Source: Tistrella mobilis
GTDB taxonomy: Bacteria > Pseudomonadota > Alphaproteobacteria > Tistrellales > Tistrellaceae
NCBI RefSeq assembly: GCF_039634785.1
Contig: NZ_JBBIAB010000012.1
Span: 1 to 64,000 of the forward strand
Direction of reading: 5' to 3'
DNA: 64,000 bases
Shown here: piece after piece, positions 37,279 through 46,207 of the stretch
Layout: each line of letters opens with the position of its first letter
Numbering within the stretch: the stretch's first letter is position 1
The notes under the pieces: generated by a model
What the model saw: the letters and a program-made list of their open reading frames with translations, nothing else
What the model was told of the DNA's origin: nothing
The model's database searches: none
Position numbers and translations under genes: made by a program

Positions 37279-38538
37279 ATGCCCTTCGACCCGGACCGCC
37301 CGACCTCGACCACGGCCGCTTCGTCGGCCTATGCCCCCGGTCCCAAGCCTGCCGCGCGGCCGCTGAGTGCGGCGGCGCGGGCGCGTGCCGGCGTGCCGCT
37401 GGAGCCCGCGCTGAACCTCTGGGGCGGGCTTCGCCGTCCGGAAGAGGCGGTGGATCTGCCGGTGATCGATGCCGACCGCACCGGCACCGTGATCCTGCCC
37501 CCGCGGGCCCGGCCGAGCCTGCAGCAGATCCAGGCGTCGAACTGGCCGACCCTGTCGATGCTGCGGCGGACCTGGATCCGCATGCGATCGTCGATGATCG
37601 AGACGCCGCTGCTGCGCTCCGCCCGCGTGGATGCCGAACTGGGCGGGCGGCTGCTGGTCAAGGCCGAGGTGCTGCAGCACACCGGCTCGTTCAAATATCG
37701 CGGTGCCTATAACCGGCTGGAGCTGATGTCGCCCGAGATGCGGGCACGCGGTGTGGTCGGCTATTCCTCGGGCAATCATGCCCAGGGGCTGGCCGCGGCG
37801 GCGCAGGAATTCGGCGCACCGGCGGTGATCGTGATGCCGGCCGATGCGCCGCGCACCAAGATCGAGGGCGTGCTCGCCTATGGCGCCGAGATCGTGTTCT
37901 ACGACCGGTTGTCGGACGACCGGGTGGGGATCACCCGCCGGATCGGCGCCGAACGCGGCATGACCGTGGTCTCGGCCTATGACGATCGCGACGTCATCGC
38001 GGGGCAGGGCTCCATCGCGGTCGAAATGCTGGATCAGGCCGAAAGCCTGGGGCAGCGGCCCGATGTGGTGGTGGTGCCCTGCGGCGGCGGCGGGTTGGCG
38101 GCGGGTACGGGACTTTGCCTGCAGGCGCTGCCCGACCGGCCGGCGCTGGTGATCGCCGAGCCTGCCGGCCATGACGATACCGCCCGGTCGATCGCCGAAG
38201 GACGCCGGATCGGCAATGCGCCGGGCGTGCGCACGATCTGCGATGCGCTGGCGACCCCCATCCCCGGCGCGCTGACCTTTGCAATCAACGCCCAGGTGGT
38301 CGATGCCGCCGTGGCGGTGACCGATGCCGATGTGGCGCGCGCCATGCTTTACGCTTTCGCGCGCTTCAAGCTGGTGGTGGAACCGGGCGGTGCCGCAGCC
38401 CTTGCGGCGGTTCTGGCCGGCCGGGTGCCGATCGCCGGGCGGACCGTGATGGTGGTTCTGACCGGCGGCAATGTCGATCCGGACACCTTTGCGAAGGCGC
38501 TGACCGAAGCCCAGGCGGATCGCGGCCAGCCCATCTGA
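37279..38538 (+). CDS. Threonine/serine dehydratase-like PLP enzyme with N-terminal extension
   Basis: A 419-residue fold-type II PLP enzyme of the threonine/serine dehydratase or serine racemase class. The PLP lysine is in QHTGSFKYRGAYN, the phosphate loop is VPCGGGGLAAG, and SSGNHAQGLA is the substrate loop. There is no C-terminal ACT domain, so it is a catabolic or racemase type. About 100 residues (MPFDPDRPTSTTAASSAYAP onward) precede the fold and contain Pro/Ala-rich sequence; they are unusual. A later start (near MLRRTWIRM) is possible. It is divergent from the antiporter gene. Confidence 0.83.
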   Translation: MPFDPDRPTSTTAASSAYAPGPKPAARPLSAAARARAGVPLEPALNLWGGLRRPEEAVDLPVIDADRTGTVILPPRARPSLQQIQASNWPTLSMLRRTWIRMRSSMIETPLLRSARVDAELGGRLLVKAEVLQHTGSFKYRGAYNRLELMSPEMRARGVVGYSSGNHAQGLAAAAQEFGAPAVIVMPADAPRTKIEGVLAYGAEIVFYDRLSDDRVGITRRIGAERGMTVVSAYDDRDVIAGQGSIAVEMLDQAESLGQRPDVVVVPCGGGGLAAGTGLCLQALPDRPALVIAEPAGHDDTARSIAEGRRIGNAPGVRTICDALATPIPGALTFAINAQVVDAAVAVTDADVARAMLYAFARFKLVVEPGGAAALAAVLAGRVPIAGRTVMVVLTGGNVDPDTFAKALTEAQADRGQPI

Positions 38539-38561
38539 GGTGGCCTTGATCCGGGGACGGC

Positions 38562-39509
38562 TCAGAACCGCGCATCGCCATCGACACAGTCGAAACGCGC
38601 GCCGTGACGCGGCTGGCGGCCGCCATCGTCGACGAGGGTTGCGACCGCCAGATCGACCGGATCGTCGGGCAGATCGGGTGCAGGGGCCCAGCGGGCGGCG
38701 AGCATCGGCCGGCGCGCGGTCTGGGCGCAATGGCTGGCGGCCGCCTGGCGGGCATCCGAGAGGCTGTCGCCGCGCGGATCGTAGAGCACGGTGATCGTGT
38801 CGGGCGAGGCCCGCCGCCGGCCGGTATAGAGGCCGCGATCGCCGTCGCGGATCAGATAGACCCGGTCGGTGGCGGTGATATAGCGCGTGCCGTCCAGCAC
38901 CCGCACCCCCAGCACCAGTTCCGTCGAGGGGGTGGGCCGCTCCGCCCAGTTGGCGAGATCGGCGGCAAGGCCGGCACCGATCAGCCAGCCCGGATTGGCG
39001 ACGAGATCCACGCCCTCGCGGCCGGCTTTTTCGAGCAGATAGACGCCGGTGGCGAGCAGAGTGTAGTGGCCGGCTTCCAGCAGGCTGCGGGTATCCTCGG
39101 CATCGTGGCCGACCGCGGTGATGCGGATTTCGACCCGAAGCAGGCCGATCGATCCATCGGCCGGTGGCAGATCGAAACCGGGGGCGGATGCCTGGACCAG
39201 AGGGGCCGCATCGCCGGGCGGCGCCGACCAGACCGCGAACCCCTGGCGGATGAACGCCGCGGCAAGCAGGTCGGGCAGCCGGTCGGCGAAGGCGCTTCGG
39301 CGGTCGGGTGCTGCGATCATCAGCCGTGCGCCGGGCGGCAATCCGGCCCCGATCTGCAGGGCGGCATCCTCGGCGATGCCGCGCCACTGGGCCGCACGCT
39401 CCACCACCGGGCTTGGGGCGGCGGGCAGATCCGGTGCATCACTGCCGGCGCAGCCGGGCAGGGCCAGCATCAGCAACAGAAGCAATGCCCGTCCCGTCCG
39501 TCGATGCAT
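38562..39509 (-). CDS. Predicted lipoprotein of unknown function
   Basis: A 315-residue exported protein with a clear lipoprotein signal: basic start MHRRTGR, hydrophobic core LLLLLMLALP, and lipobox ALPGC with Cys20. The mature part is Ala/Asp-rich with beta-like segments (IGLLRVEIRITAV, STELVLGVRVLDG, RYITATDRVYLIRD) and one cysteine pair (SHCAQTARR, FDCVDGD) that may form a disulfide. I do not recognise a family. It stands alone, converging on the dehydratase gene, with an A+T-rich 228-bp promoter region upstream. Confidence 0.7.
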   Translation of the reverse strand: MHRRTGRALLLLLMLALPGCAGSDAPDLPAAPSPVVERAAQWRGIAEDAALQIGAGLPPGARLMIAAPDRRSAFADRLPDLLAAAFIRQGFAVWSAPPGDAAPLVQASAPGFDLPPADGSIGLLRVEIRITAVGHDAEDTRSLLEAGHYTLLATGVYLLEKAGREGVDLVANPGWLIGAGLAADLANWAERPTPSTELVLGVRVLDGTRYITATDRVYLIRDGDRGLYTGRRRASPDTITVLYDPRGDSLSDARQAAASHCAQTARRPMLAARWAPAPDLPDDPVDLAVATLVDDGGRQPRHGARFDCVDGDARF

Positions 39510-39737
39510 GACACGCCTCCCGGATTGCCGTGTGAGGCGAGACTAGAGGATATGCGCGCAATGAGGCAAGATCATTCGATGATATGCGCGTATTGGTGAT
39601 AAATTTCGATGTGATATCTCGTTAGAGATGTTTTCCTTTCGCGATTTTCTTCGACCCCGCCATATCCCTGCGCGTGGCGGCGGGTCATGATGGCCGCCAT
39701 GGTTCCGCCGCCCACCGCCAGTCGGAGTTGCACCCTT

Positions 39738-40259
39738 ATGGACATGCCCAGCTATTTCGGCATCCTCGCCCGCTACAATGCCTGGGCCAATCTCAGGCTC
39801 TATGACGCGGTGGCGCGCCTGCCTGTGGTGGAGTTCGAACGGCCGCGGGCGGCGTTCTTCGGCAGCATCCGCGGCGTGCTCAACCACATGATGGTGGTCG
39901 ACGAGCTGTTCCTGGCCCGGCTGAACGGCACCACGGCGCCCGACCGGCCGCTGAACGCCCAGCCCTGGGCCCATTTCAACGAGTTGCGCAACGCGCGCGC
40001 CGGGCTGGATCAGCGCATTCTGGGGACGATCACCGCCCTGCCGCTGTCGCGCTTCGCCGAGCCCTTCACCTACACCACCACCCGCGGCGACCGGTTCTCG
40101 GACCAGCTGGCCCTGTTTCTGGGCCATTGGTTCAACCACCAGACCCATCATCGCGGTCAGGCCCACGACATGCTGACCCAGACCGAGGTGGCACCCCCGC
40201 CGCTTGATTTCCTGATCTTTCAGCGCATCCATGGGTTGTCCGAGGCCGCGGCCGGCTGA
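39738..40259 (+). CDS. DinB family protein
   Basis: A 173-residue four-helix-bundle protein of the DinB/YfiT-like metalloprotein superfamily. The start YFGILARYNAWANLRLYDAV is typical. Metal-binding histidines are in VLNHMMVVDELFL and in HWFNHQTHHRGQAHDML. Members include thiol-dependent S-transferases and damage-induced proteins of unknown role; the substrate cannot be told. ATG 39738 is chosen because the bundle begins there. It is the last ordinary gene before the phage-like block. Confidence 0.88.
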   Translation: MDMPSYFGILARYNAWANLRLYDAVARLPVVEFERPRAAFFGSIRGVLNHMMVVDELFLARLNGTTAPDRPLNAQPWAHFNELRNARAGLDQRILGTITALPLSRFAEPFTYTTTRGDRFSDQLALFLGHWFNHQTHHRGQAHDMLTQTEVAPPPLDFLIFQRIHGLSEAAAG

Positions 40260-40411
40260 CCCGGCGGCCAGCGTGGCGTTGCAACAACTTCCCATGCAAC
40301 CATTAGCCGATTTTGATGTAACTATTTCACCATGATGGCGAGTTGCCCGCGGCGAAGCGGGCGGTTTTCCGCCATCTTCACCCTGTTCTTCCACAATAGC
40401 CGGAGACGCAC

Positions 40412-40456
40412 ATGACGGGTTTTCTGCGGCCGCGCAGACGCCGTTTCCCGAGGTGA
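40412..40456 (+). CDS. 14-residue leader ORF before the terminase
   Basis: ATG at 40412 follows CGGAGACGCAC and encodes MTGFLRPRRRRFPR, stopping with TGA at 40454-40456. That stop overlaps the GTG start of the terminase (GTGA). The arrangement suggests that ribosomes ending the leader restart on the terminase. It may instead be a by-product of an arginine-rich region. Confidence 0.4.
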   Translation: MTGFLRPRRRRFPR

Positions 40457-41862
40457 CACCCCCGGGGAACGCGCTGGAGCTGCTTGCCGCGCGCCACTTC
40501 CCCAGCTTCCTTGCCCGATGTTTCAACACCGTCGACCCCGGCAGCAGGTTTTTCGGCAACTGGCATATCGACCTGATGGCCGAATATCTGGAGGCGGTGC
40601 GCCGGGGCGAGATCCGGCGGCTGATCGTCAACGTGCCGCCGCGCTCGCTCAAATCCCTGACCATTTCCGTGGCCTACCCGGCCTGGCGGCTGGGGCATGA
40701 TCCGGCCCTCAGGGTCGTCGTCGCCTCTTATGCCCATGAACTGGCGCGGCGTCATTCGCTCGACACCCGCGAGGTGATGAAGAGCGACTGGTACCGCAGC
40801 CTGTTCCCCGCAACCCGTATCCGCCGCGGCCGCGACCGCGCCCAGCGCTTCAGCACCACCGCCAACGGCTTCCGGTTTGCAACCTCCGTCGGCGGTACGC
40901 TGACCGGCGATGGCGGAGATCTGCTGATCGTCGACGATCCGCATGATCCGCGCCGCGCCCAGTCGGCGGCGCTGCGCGAGGCGACGCTGACCTGGTTCGA
41001 CCAGACCTTTTCCACCCGGCTGAACGACAAGCGCCGGGGTGCGATGATCGTGGTGATGCAGCGCCTGCACGAGGCCGACCTTTCGGGCCATCTGCTGGCC
41101 CGTGGCGGCTGGACCCATCTGTCGCTGCCGGCCGAGGTGGAGAGCGCTCAGCGCATCCATTTCGGCAGGGTGCAGATGGTGCGCCATCCGGGCACGCCGC
41201 TGCATCCCGAACGCGAGGGCGGCGATGAACTGGCCGAGGCCCGGCGCATGCTGGGCGAGGCAGGCTATGCCGCACAGTATCTGCAGCGACCGGCACCGGC
41301 CGCGGGCGGGCTGATCAAGGCTGCCTGGCTGCGGCCTGCGGCCATGCCCGATCCGGCACGGGTCCGGCGGGTGCTGCAGAGCTGGGACACCGCTTACAAG
41401 GCGGACGCGCTCAACGATCCGAGCGTCTGCCTGACGGTCATCGAGCATGAGGACGGGCTGCATCTGGCGGAGGTGTTCCGCGAGCGGCTGGAATATCCGG
41501 CGCTGCGGCGCGAGGCGGCCCGCCTGGCCGCGCGCTGGCGGCCCTCGGTGATCCTGGTCGAGGACAAGGCGTCAGGCCAGTCGCTGATCCAGGATCTGAA
41601 GGCCATACCCGGTCGCCTGCCGGTTCAGGCGGTGCGGCCGGTGGCCGACAAGCTCACCCGGCTGGCGGTGACGACACCGCGGCTGGAGGCGGGCGGCTTC
41701 ACCATCGAGGCGGGGGCGGGCTGGGCCGATGATTTCGTCCGCGAGGCGACGATCTTCCCCAATGCCGCCCATGACGACCAGGTCGACGCGTTGAGCCAGC
41801 TGCTGTCCTGGCTGGATGCCGAACGCGGGCGCGTGGTCCGCCTCAAGCTGGGCGGTCTTTGA
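40453..41862 (+). CDS. terL: Phage terminase large subunit
   Basis: A 469-residue DNA-packaging motor. The ATPase part shows NVPPRSLKSLTIS (atypical Walker A, about 58-70), LLIVDDPH (Walker B) and the coupling segment VMQRLHEADLSG. The RNase H-like nuclease part shows the three acidic sites in LQSWDTAYK, VEDKASGQSL and HDDQVDALSQLL. The start is GTG 40453, the first in-frame start before family-like sequence. No small terminase subunit is seen. It opens the head-tail gene block and overlaps downstream spacing tightly. Confidence 0.92.
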   Translation: MTPPGNALELLAARHFPSFLARCFNTVDPGSRFFGNWHIDLMAEYLEAVRRGEIRRLIVNVPPRSLKSLTISVAYPAWRLGHDPALRVVVASYAHELARRHSLDTREVMKSDWYRSLFPATRIRRGRDRAQRFSTTANGFRFATSVGGTLTGDGGDLLIVDDPHDPRRAQSAALREATLTWFDQTFSTRLNDKRRGAMIVVMQRLHEADLSGHLLARGGWTHLSLPAEVESAQRIHFGRVQMVRHPGTPLHPEREGGDELAEARRMLGEAGYAAQYLQRPAPAAGGLIKAAWLRPAAMPDPARVRRVLQSWDTAYKADALNDPSVCLTVIEHEDGLHLAEVFRERLEYPALRREAARLAARWRPSVILVEDKASGQSLIQDLKAIPGRLPVQAVRPVADKLTRLAVTTPRLEAGGFTIEAGAGWADDFVREATIFPNAAHDDQVDALSQLLSWLDAERGRVVRLKLGGL

Positions 41863-41900
41863 GACCACCCCCCTTTTCAGACATGTCGAGGACAAATCCG

Positions 41901-43286
41901 ATGACGACATTCGGACCGGGCCCGCCCGGTGTGCCGGGTGCTGCCGACCGCGTCCATCCGGCCCATGCCGCCCGCCGGGCCGCCTGGGCCCGCTGCCGCG
42001 ACGTTGCGGCGGGGCAGGAGGCCGTGCATGCCGCCGGCGAACGCTATCTGCCGCGGCTGGACGGCCAGAGCGAGACGGCCTATCGCGGCTATCGCGACAG
42101 GGCGCTGTTTTACAACGCCACCGCCCGCACCATCGACGGGCTGAGCGGTCTGGTGTTCCGCAAGCCGCCCGAGATCGAGGCGGCACCGGGGCTCGCCCCC
42201 GTGATCGCCGATCCGACCGGCAGCGGCGACGGCTTCAGGCGCCTGGCCGAGCATGTGGTGGCGGAACTGCTGACCACCGGCCGGATCGGCCTGCTGGTCG
42301 ACCATCCGCCCGGCGAGGCGGGGGGGCCGCAGAGCAGGGCCGCCGCGGCCGAGGCCGGGCAACTGCCCTATCTGGCACCCTATCCGGCCGAGGCGATCCT
42401 GGACTGGCGGCTCGATCGCGGTCATGGCCGCGCGGGCCGGCATCTGGTCCATGTGCTGCTGGACGAGGGCGAGGACGAGGCGGGCATCCGGCGCCGCCGG
42501 AGCCTGGATCTGGACCCCGACGGCATCTATCGCCAGCGCCTCTGGGCGAGCGGCGGCGGCGAGCGGCCGAGCCTGGTGGCAGAGATCGAGCCACGTGCCG
42601 CCGGCCGGCCACTCGGCCGGATCCCCTTCCTGTGCATCGGCCCGCGCGGGCCGGGGCTGGAGGTGGCGCGGCCGCCGCTGCTCGACCTGGTCGAGGTCAA
42701 CCTCTCCCACTACCGCACCAGCGCCGATCTGGAGCATGGCGCCCATTACACCGGGTTGCCGACCGCGGTGGTCACCGGCCAGCGTTTCGACGGCACGGAA
42801 CCGCTGGCGATCGGGGCCGGTGAGGCCTGGGTGCTGGAGGCGCCCGAGGCCAGGGCCTTCTTTCTGGAATTCCGCGGCGAGGGGCTGGGCGTGCTCGAAC
42901 GCCTGCTCGATCGCAAGGAAGCCCAGATGGCCGCGCTCGGCGCCCGCATGCTGGCGCCTGAGAAGAAGGTCGCCGAGGCGGCGCTGACCGCCGAAATCCA
43001 CCGGCAGGGCGAGAATTCGGCCCTGTCGGCCCTTGCCCAGGCGGCCGGGGACGGGCTTGGCCGCGCACTCGACCTGGCGAAACCGTGGCTCGGCATCGAG
43101 CCCGCGACGCCCACGCGCGTGGCGCTGAACACCGACTATTGGCCCCGGCCGATGGCCGCCGACGAACTGACGGCGCTGGTCGAGGCCTGGCAGAGCGGGG
43201 CGATCGCCCGCGGCGAACTGCGCCGGGCGCTCACCCGCGGCGAAATCCTGCCGGCCGGCGCCGCATCCGGCACCGCCGGCGTTTAA
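41901..43286 (+). CDS. Phage portal protein, DUF4055 type
   Basis: A 461-residue protein of the DUF4055 family, which forms the portal ring through which DNA enters the head. Seen are YLPRLDGQSETAYRGYRDRA, FYNATARTIDGLSGLVFRKP near the start, YPAEAILDWR in the middle, DLVEVNLSHYRTSADLEHG and FLEFRGEGLGVLERLLDRKE. This is not the HK97/RcGTA portal family. ATG 41901 has GAGGAC upstream; ATG 41883 is an alternative. It follows the terminase by 38 bases. Confidence 0.87.
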   Translation: MTTFGPGPPGVPGAADRVHPAHAARRAAWARCRDVAAGQEAVHAAGERYLPRLDGQSETAYRGYRDRALFYNATARTIDGLSGLVFRKPPEIEAAPGLAPVIADPTGSGDGFRRLAEHVVAELLTTGRIGLLVDHPPGEAGGPQSRAAAAEAGQLPYLAPYPAEAILDWRLDRGHGRAGRHLVHVLLDEGEDEAGIRRRRSLDLDPDGIYRQRLWASGGGERPSLVAEIEPRAAGRPLGRIPFLCIGPRGPGLEVARPPLLDLVEVNLSHYRTSADLEHGAHYTGLPTAVVTGQRFDGTEPLAIGAGEAWVLEAPEARAFFLEFRGEGLGVLERLLDRKEAQMAALGARMLAPEKKVAEAALTAEIHRQGENSALSALAQAAGDGLGRALDLAKPWLGIEPATPTRVALNTDYWPRPMAADELTALVEAWQSGAIARGELRRALTRGEILPAGAASGTAGV

Positions 43287-43298
43287 GGACATCCGATC

Positions 43299-43883
43299 AT
43301 GACTGACCAGACCCGGGAGGCACCGCCGGTGCCGCCCCAGGACACCCGCTTGCCCGAAGCTTCCCCCATGCCCGCGGAGCCCAGCCTGACCGAGAGCGGC
43401 GAGGCCGCTTCCGAAGAAGCCGCGGCCCTGGCTGCGCTGCGCGCCCGGCTGGATCGCCGGCACCGCGCCGAACTCGCCAGCCTTGCGGCCGGCATGGAGC
43501 GCGAACGCGGCGAGCTGCACCGCCTGCTCGTCGATCAGGGGCTTGAAACCGCGCTTGCCCGCGCCGGCGTGGCGCCGGCGCTGGTTGCGGGGGCCGCGGC
43601 CCTGCTCCGCCCGCTGATCGAGGTGGCGGGCGACGAGGGGGCCCGCCTGCTGACCGCCCGGCTTGCCGACGGCAGCACGCGGCCGCTTGCCGACTTCGTC
43701 ACCGACTGGGCCGCGGGCGAGGGGGCCGCCTATCTCGCCGCCCCCGACAGCCATGGCGGCGGCGCCCGTCCTGAAGCCGGTGCCGGCCGCCATCGCCGCC
43801 GCGCCGATCTGGGCGGGCCGGCCGAACGTGCCCGCTTCATCCGCGAGCATGGCCGTGCCGCCTATCTCGACCTCGATCCCTGA
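43299..43883 (+). CDS. Scaffold-like phage protein
   Basis: A 194-residue acidic, Ala/Glu-rich helical protein between portal and capsid, the usual place of a scaffold. The first 45 residues are Pro/Glu-rich and look disordered. A charged helix follows (LRARLDRRHRAELASLAAG), then LARAGVAPALVAGAAALLRP and DGSTRPLADFVTDWAAGEGA, which are typical of scaffold-like proteins in phages of this type. No protease signature is seen. Assignment is by position and composition. Confidence 0.62.
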   Translation: MTDQTREAPPVPPQDTRLPEASPMPAEPSLTESGEAASEEAAALAALRARLDRRHRAELASLAAGMERERGELHRLLVDQGLETALARAGVAPALVAGAAALLRPLIEVAGDEGARLLTARLADGSTRPLADFVTDWAAGEGAAYLAAPDSHGGGARPEAGAGRHRRRADLGGPAERARFIREHGRAAYLDLDP

Positions 43884-43916
43884 TCTTCAGACCCTTCACA
43901 CGAAAGACGTCACGAC

Positions 43917-44894
43917 ATGACCATTGGAACCCGGCAGGACTTCCGCATCGCCCCCGAAGAATTCTTCGGCGGCATGGTGGAGGTTGTGGAACAGAACGCC
44001 GACGCCTTCAACGCCGCCTCGGGCGGGGCCATCCGGCTGGTGCCGGAACGCCGCCGCGGCCATTACGCGGCCGAGAGCTTCATCTCGCGCGTCGCCTCGC
44101 TCGTCACCCGCCGCGACATCGACGGGGTGGGTGGGGTTGCCGACACGCCGCTCGCCCAGGCCGAGACCGTCGGCATCAAGATCAACCGCCGGATCGGTCC
44201 GGTCGCCAACACCCTGGACAGCCTGCGCAAGCTGGGCCGCGACCCGGGCGAGATGTCCTTTCTGCTTGGCCGGCAGATCGGCAAGGCGGTGGCGGTCGAC
44301 TATGTCGACACCGCACTCAGGGCCGCCTCAGCCGCGCTGTCGGGGGTGGGCGCGCTCGATCTCGACGTCTCGGGCGAGGCCGATCCCGGTCTTGCCCATG
44401 GCACGCTGGTCCGGGCCATGGCCCGGCTGGGCGATGCCGGCGGTCGCATCTCGTGCTTCGTGATGCATTCCAAGCCCTATTACGACCTGATGGCCCAGAG
44501 CGTCGCCGACAAGGTGTTCGAGGTGGCCGGGGTGACGATCTATCAGGGGACGGTCGCAAGCTTCGGCCGGCCGACCCTGGTGATCGACAGCCCGGCGCTG
44601 GTGACGCCCGGCACGCCCGACCGCTACCGGGTTCTGGGGCTGGTCGAGGATGCGATCGAGGTGGCCGAAAGCGAGGAGCGTTCGATCGTCTCGGACGTGA
44701 TCACCGGGCTCGAGAACCTGGTGATGCGCATTCAGGGCGAATACGCCTTCAACGTCCGGCTGCGCGGCTTCGCCTGGGACGTGGTGGCCGGCGGCATCAA
44801 TCCGACCGATGTGGCGCTGGAGCAGAAGACCAACTGGCAGGTTGCCGCGGCCGACGTCAAGAGCCTGGCCGGCGTGCGGCTGACGGTGGCCTGA
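43917..44894 (+). CDS. Major capsid protein
   Basis: A 325-residue protein placed right after the scaffold-like gene. It starts MTIGTRQDFRIAPEEFFGGM, has a central AVAVDYVDTALRAASAAL, MHSKPYYDLMAQSVADKVFE and VAGVTIYQGTVASFGRPTLV, and ends INPTDVALEQKTNWQVAAAD. These segments match major capsid proteins of DUF4055-portal phages as I know them. No N-terminal delta domain or prohead protease partner is seen, so cleavage-dependent HK97-type maturation is unlikely. Confidence 0.8.
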   Translation: MTIGTRQDFRIAPEEFFGGMVEVVEQNADAFNAASGGAIRLVPERRRGHYAAESFISRVASLVTRRDIDGVGGVADTPLAQAETVGIKINRRIGPVANTLDSLRKLGRDPGEMSFLLGRQIGKAVAVDYVDTALRAASAALSGVGALDLDVSGEADPGLAHGTLVRAMARLGDAGGRISCFVMHSKPYYDLMAQSVADKVFEVAGVTIYQGTVASFGRPTLVIDSPALVTPGTPDRYRVLGLVEDAIEVAESEERSIVSDVITGLENLVMRIQGEYAFNVRLRGFAWDVVAGGINPTDVALEQKTNWQVAAADVKSLAGVRLTVA

Positions 44895-44916
44895 GGCACG
44901 ACGGGAGGATCGTGCG

Positions 44917-45378
44917 ATGACCGTCGCCACCTATGCCGACCTCGCCCAGGCCGATGCCCATCACGCCGCCCGCGGCCGGGCCGTCTGGGCCGATGCCGAT
45001 GCCGGCCGCCGTCTGGCGGCACTGGTCGAGGCGACGGCCCATATCGATGCCTTCCACGACTTCATCGGCCAGCCGGCCGATCCCGGCCAGCCTCTGGCCT
45101 GGCCGCGGGTTGCGACCGGGATCGGGCTCGACGGCGTCGCCGTGCCGGCCCCGGTGGCACAGGCCTGTATCGAACTGGCGCTGGCGGCGCTGGACCGGCC
45201 GCTTGCCGAACAGGCGGCCGGCGGTGCCGCACGGCGGCTGACGCTCGGCGATATCGCGATCGATTACGGCGAAACCCCGGGCGAGGCGGCGGGGGCCGGT
45301 GGTGCGCTGGCGCTTGCCGCCCGTCTGCTGGCGCCTCTGGCTCCGGTGCGGCACCGCCGCCGGCTGGTGCGGACATGA
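44917..45378 (+). CDS. Head-tail connector/adaptor protein
   Basis: A 153-residue protein just after the capsid gene: MTVATYADLAQADAHHAARG, ATAHIDAFHDFIG, RVATGIGLDGVAVPAPVAQA and IELALAALDRPL. This pattern, an N-terminal YADLxxAxxY segment followed by a helical bundle, is common in head-completion adaptors. It carries GGGAGG before ATG 44917 and overlaps the next gene by 4 bp. Function rests on gene order plus that pattern. Confidence 0.65.
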   Translation: MTVATYADLAQADAHHAARGRAVWADADAGRRLAALVEATAHIDAFHDFIGQPADPGQPLAWPRVATGIGLDGVAVPAPVAQACIELALAALDRPLAEQAAGGAARRLTLGDIAIDYGETPGEAAGAGGALALAARLLAPLAPVRHRRRLVRT

Positions 45379-45764
45379 CCCGGATCGATGCCGTGCTCGG
45401 CCGGATGCTGGGCGATCTGCTGGCGGGGGCGGGCGGGCTTGCGCTCGACTGCGCGCTGGACCGGGTGACCGCCGCCTTCGACCCGGCGAGCGGGAGGACG
45501 ACCGAGACCCGCACCCGGCTGGCGGCCGGGCGGTTGATCTGGGGGCGCGATCCCGTTGCCGCCGGGCAGTTGCCCGATCTTTCGGCCGCATCGGGCCCGC
45601 GCCGTCCGGCCCTGGTCGAAGGTCTGGGCGTCGCACCTGCCCCCGGCGACCTGATCGTGATCGGCCTCGCCGACTGGCGGGTGGGTGAGGCGATCCGCCC
45701 GGTGGCGGTGCTGGACCTTTGGCGGTTGCAGCTCAGCGCGCCGGCCGGCGGGGAGGGCGGGTGA
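45375..45764 (+). CDS. Head-closure/neck-like phage protein
   Basis: A 129-residue protein overlapping its neighbours at both ends (ATGA with the upstream gene, one base with the downstream gene). It has LDCALDRVTAAFDPASGRTT and GDLIVIGLADWRVGEAIRPV segments, suggesting a small beta-barrel as in head-closure (stopper) proteins. I do not recognise a precise family. Its position between connector and tail terminator supports the call. Confidence 0.55.
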   Translation: MTRIDAVLGRMLGDLLAGAGGLALDCALDRVTAAFDPASGRTTETRTRLAAGRLIWGRDPVAAGQLPDLSAASGPRRPALVEGLGVAPAPGDLIVIGLADWRVGEAIRPVAVLDLWRLQLSAPAGGEGG

Positions 45765-46192
45765 TGACCTCGCTCGCCCCGGATGTGCAGACGCGGCTGC
45801 GTGCTGCTTTCGATGCCCGGCTGGGGGCGGCGGCCGCCACGGCCGGCCTGCCGGTGCGCTGGCCCAACACCCGCGGCGGCCCCCCGCCCGCCGCGGGTGC
45901 CTGGCTGGTGCCGTCTCCGGGGCCGATGGAGGCGGCGATCGCCGGTACCGGCGGCCATGCGGCGCTGACCGGCCGCCAGACCGTCGAGGCGGTAGCCCCG
46001 CCCGGCACCGGCATGGCGGCGCTGGATGCCGCCGCCGATGTCGTGCTGGCGGCCTTCCCACCCGGCACGGCGCTGGAGGCGGGGGGCGGGGTCGTGGCCG
46101 GCCTGACCGGTCTCAGCCGTGCCGCCCTGACGCTGGATGCCGAGGGCGCCAGGCTGACCCTGGCGGTGTTCTGGCGCATCGACGGCGCCTGA
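45764..46192 (+). CDS. Tail terminator-like phage protein
   Basis: A 142-residue protein (MTSLAPDVQTRLRAAFDARL) with GLPVRWPNTRGGPPPAAGAW, a segment resembling the start of phage tail terminator/DUF4128 proteins (helix then vxwpN), and beta-rich remainder ending LAVFWRIDGA. Start ATG 45764 overlaps the last base of the upstream stop. Gene order fits the ring that ends the tail tube. Confidence 0.6.
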   Translation: MTSLAPDVQTRLRAAFDARLGAAAATAGLPVRWPNTRGGPPPAAGAWLVPSPGPMEAAIAGTGGHAALTGRQTVEAVAPPGTGMAALDAAADVVLAAFPPGTALEAGGGVVAGLTGLSRAALTLDAEGARLTLAVFWRIDGA

Positions 46193-46207
46193 GGAGGGGG
46201 AGATGAC

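Noticed and set aside
40260-40411. Left attachment site for the phage-like block
   Set aside because: I looked for a copy of the tRNA-Val 3' end here and found none; no other repeat shared with 53452-53533 was seen.
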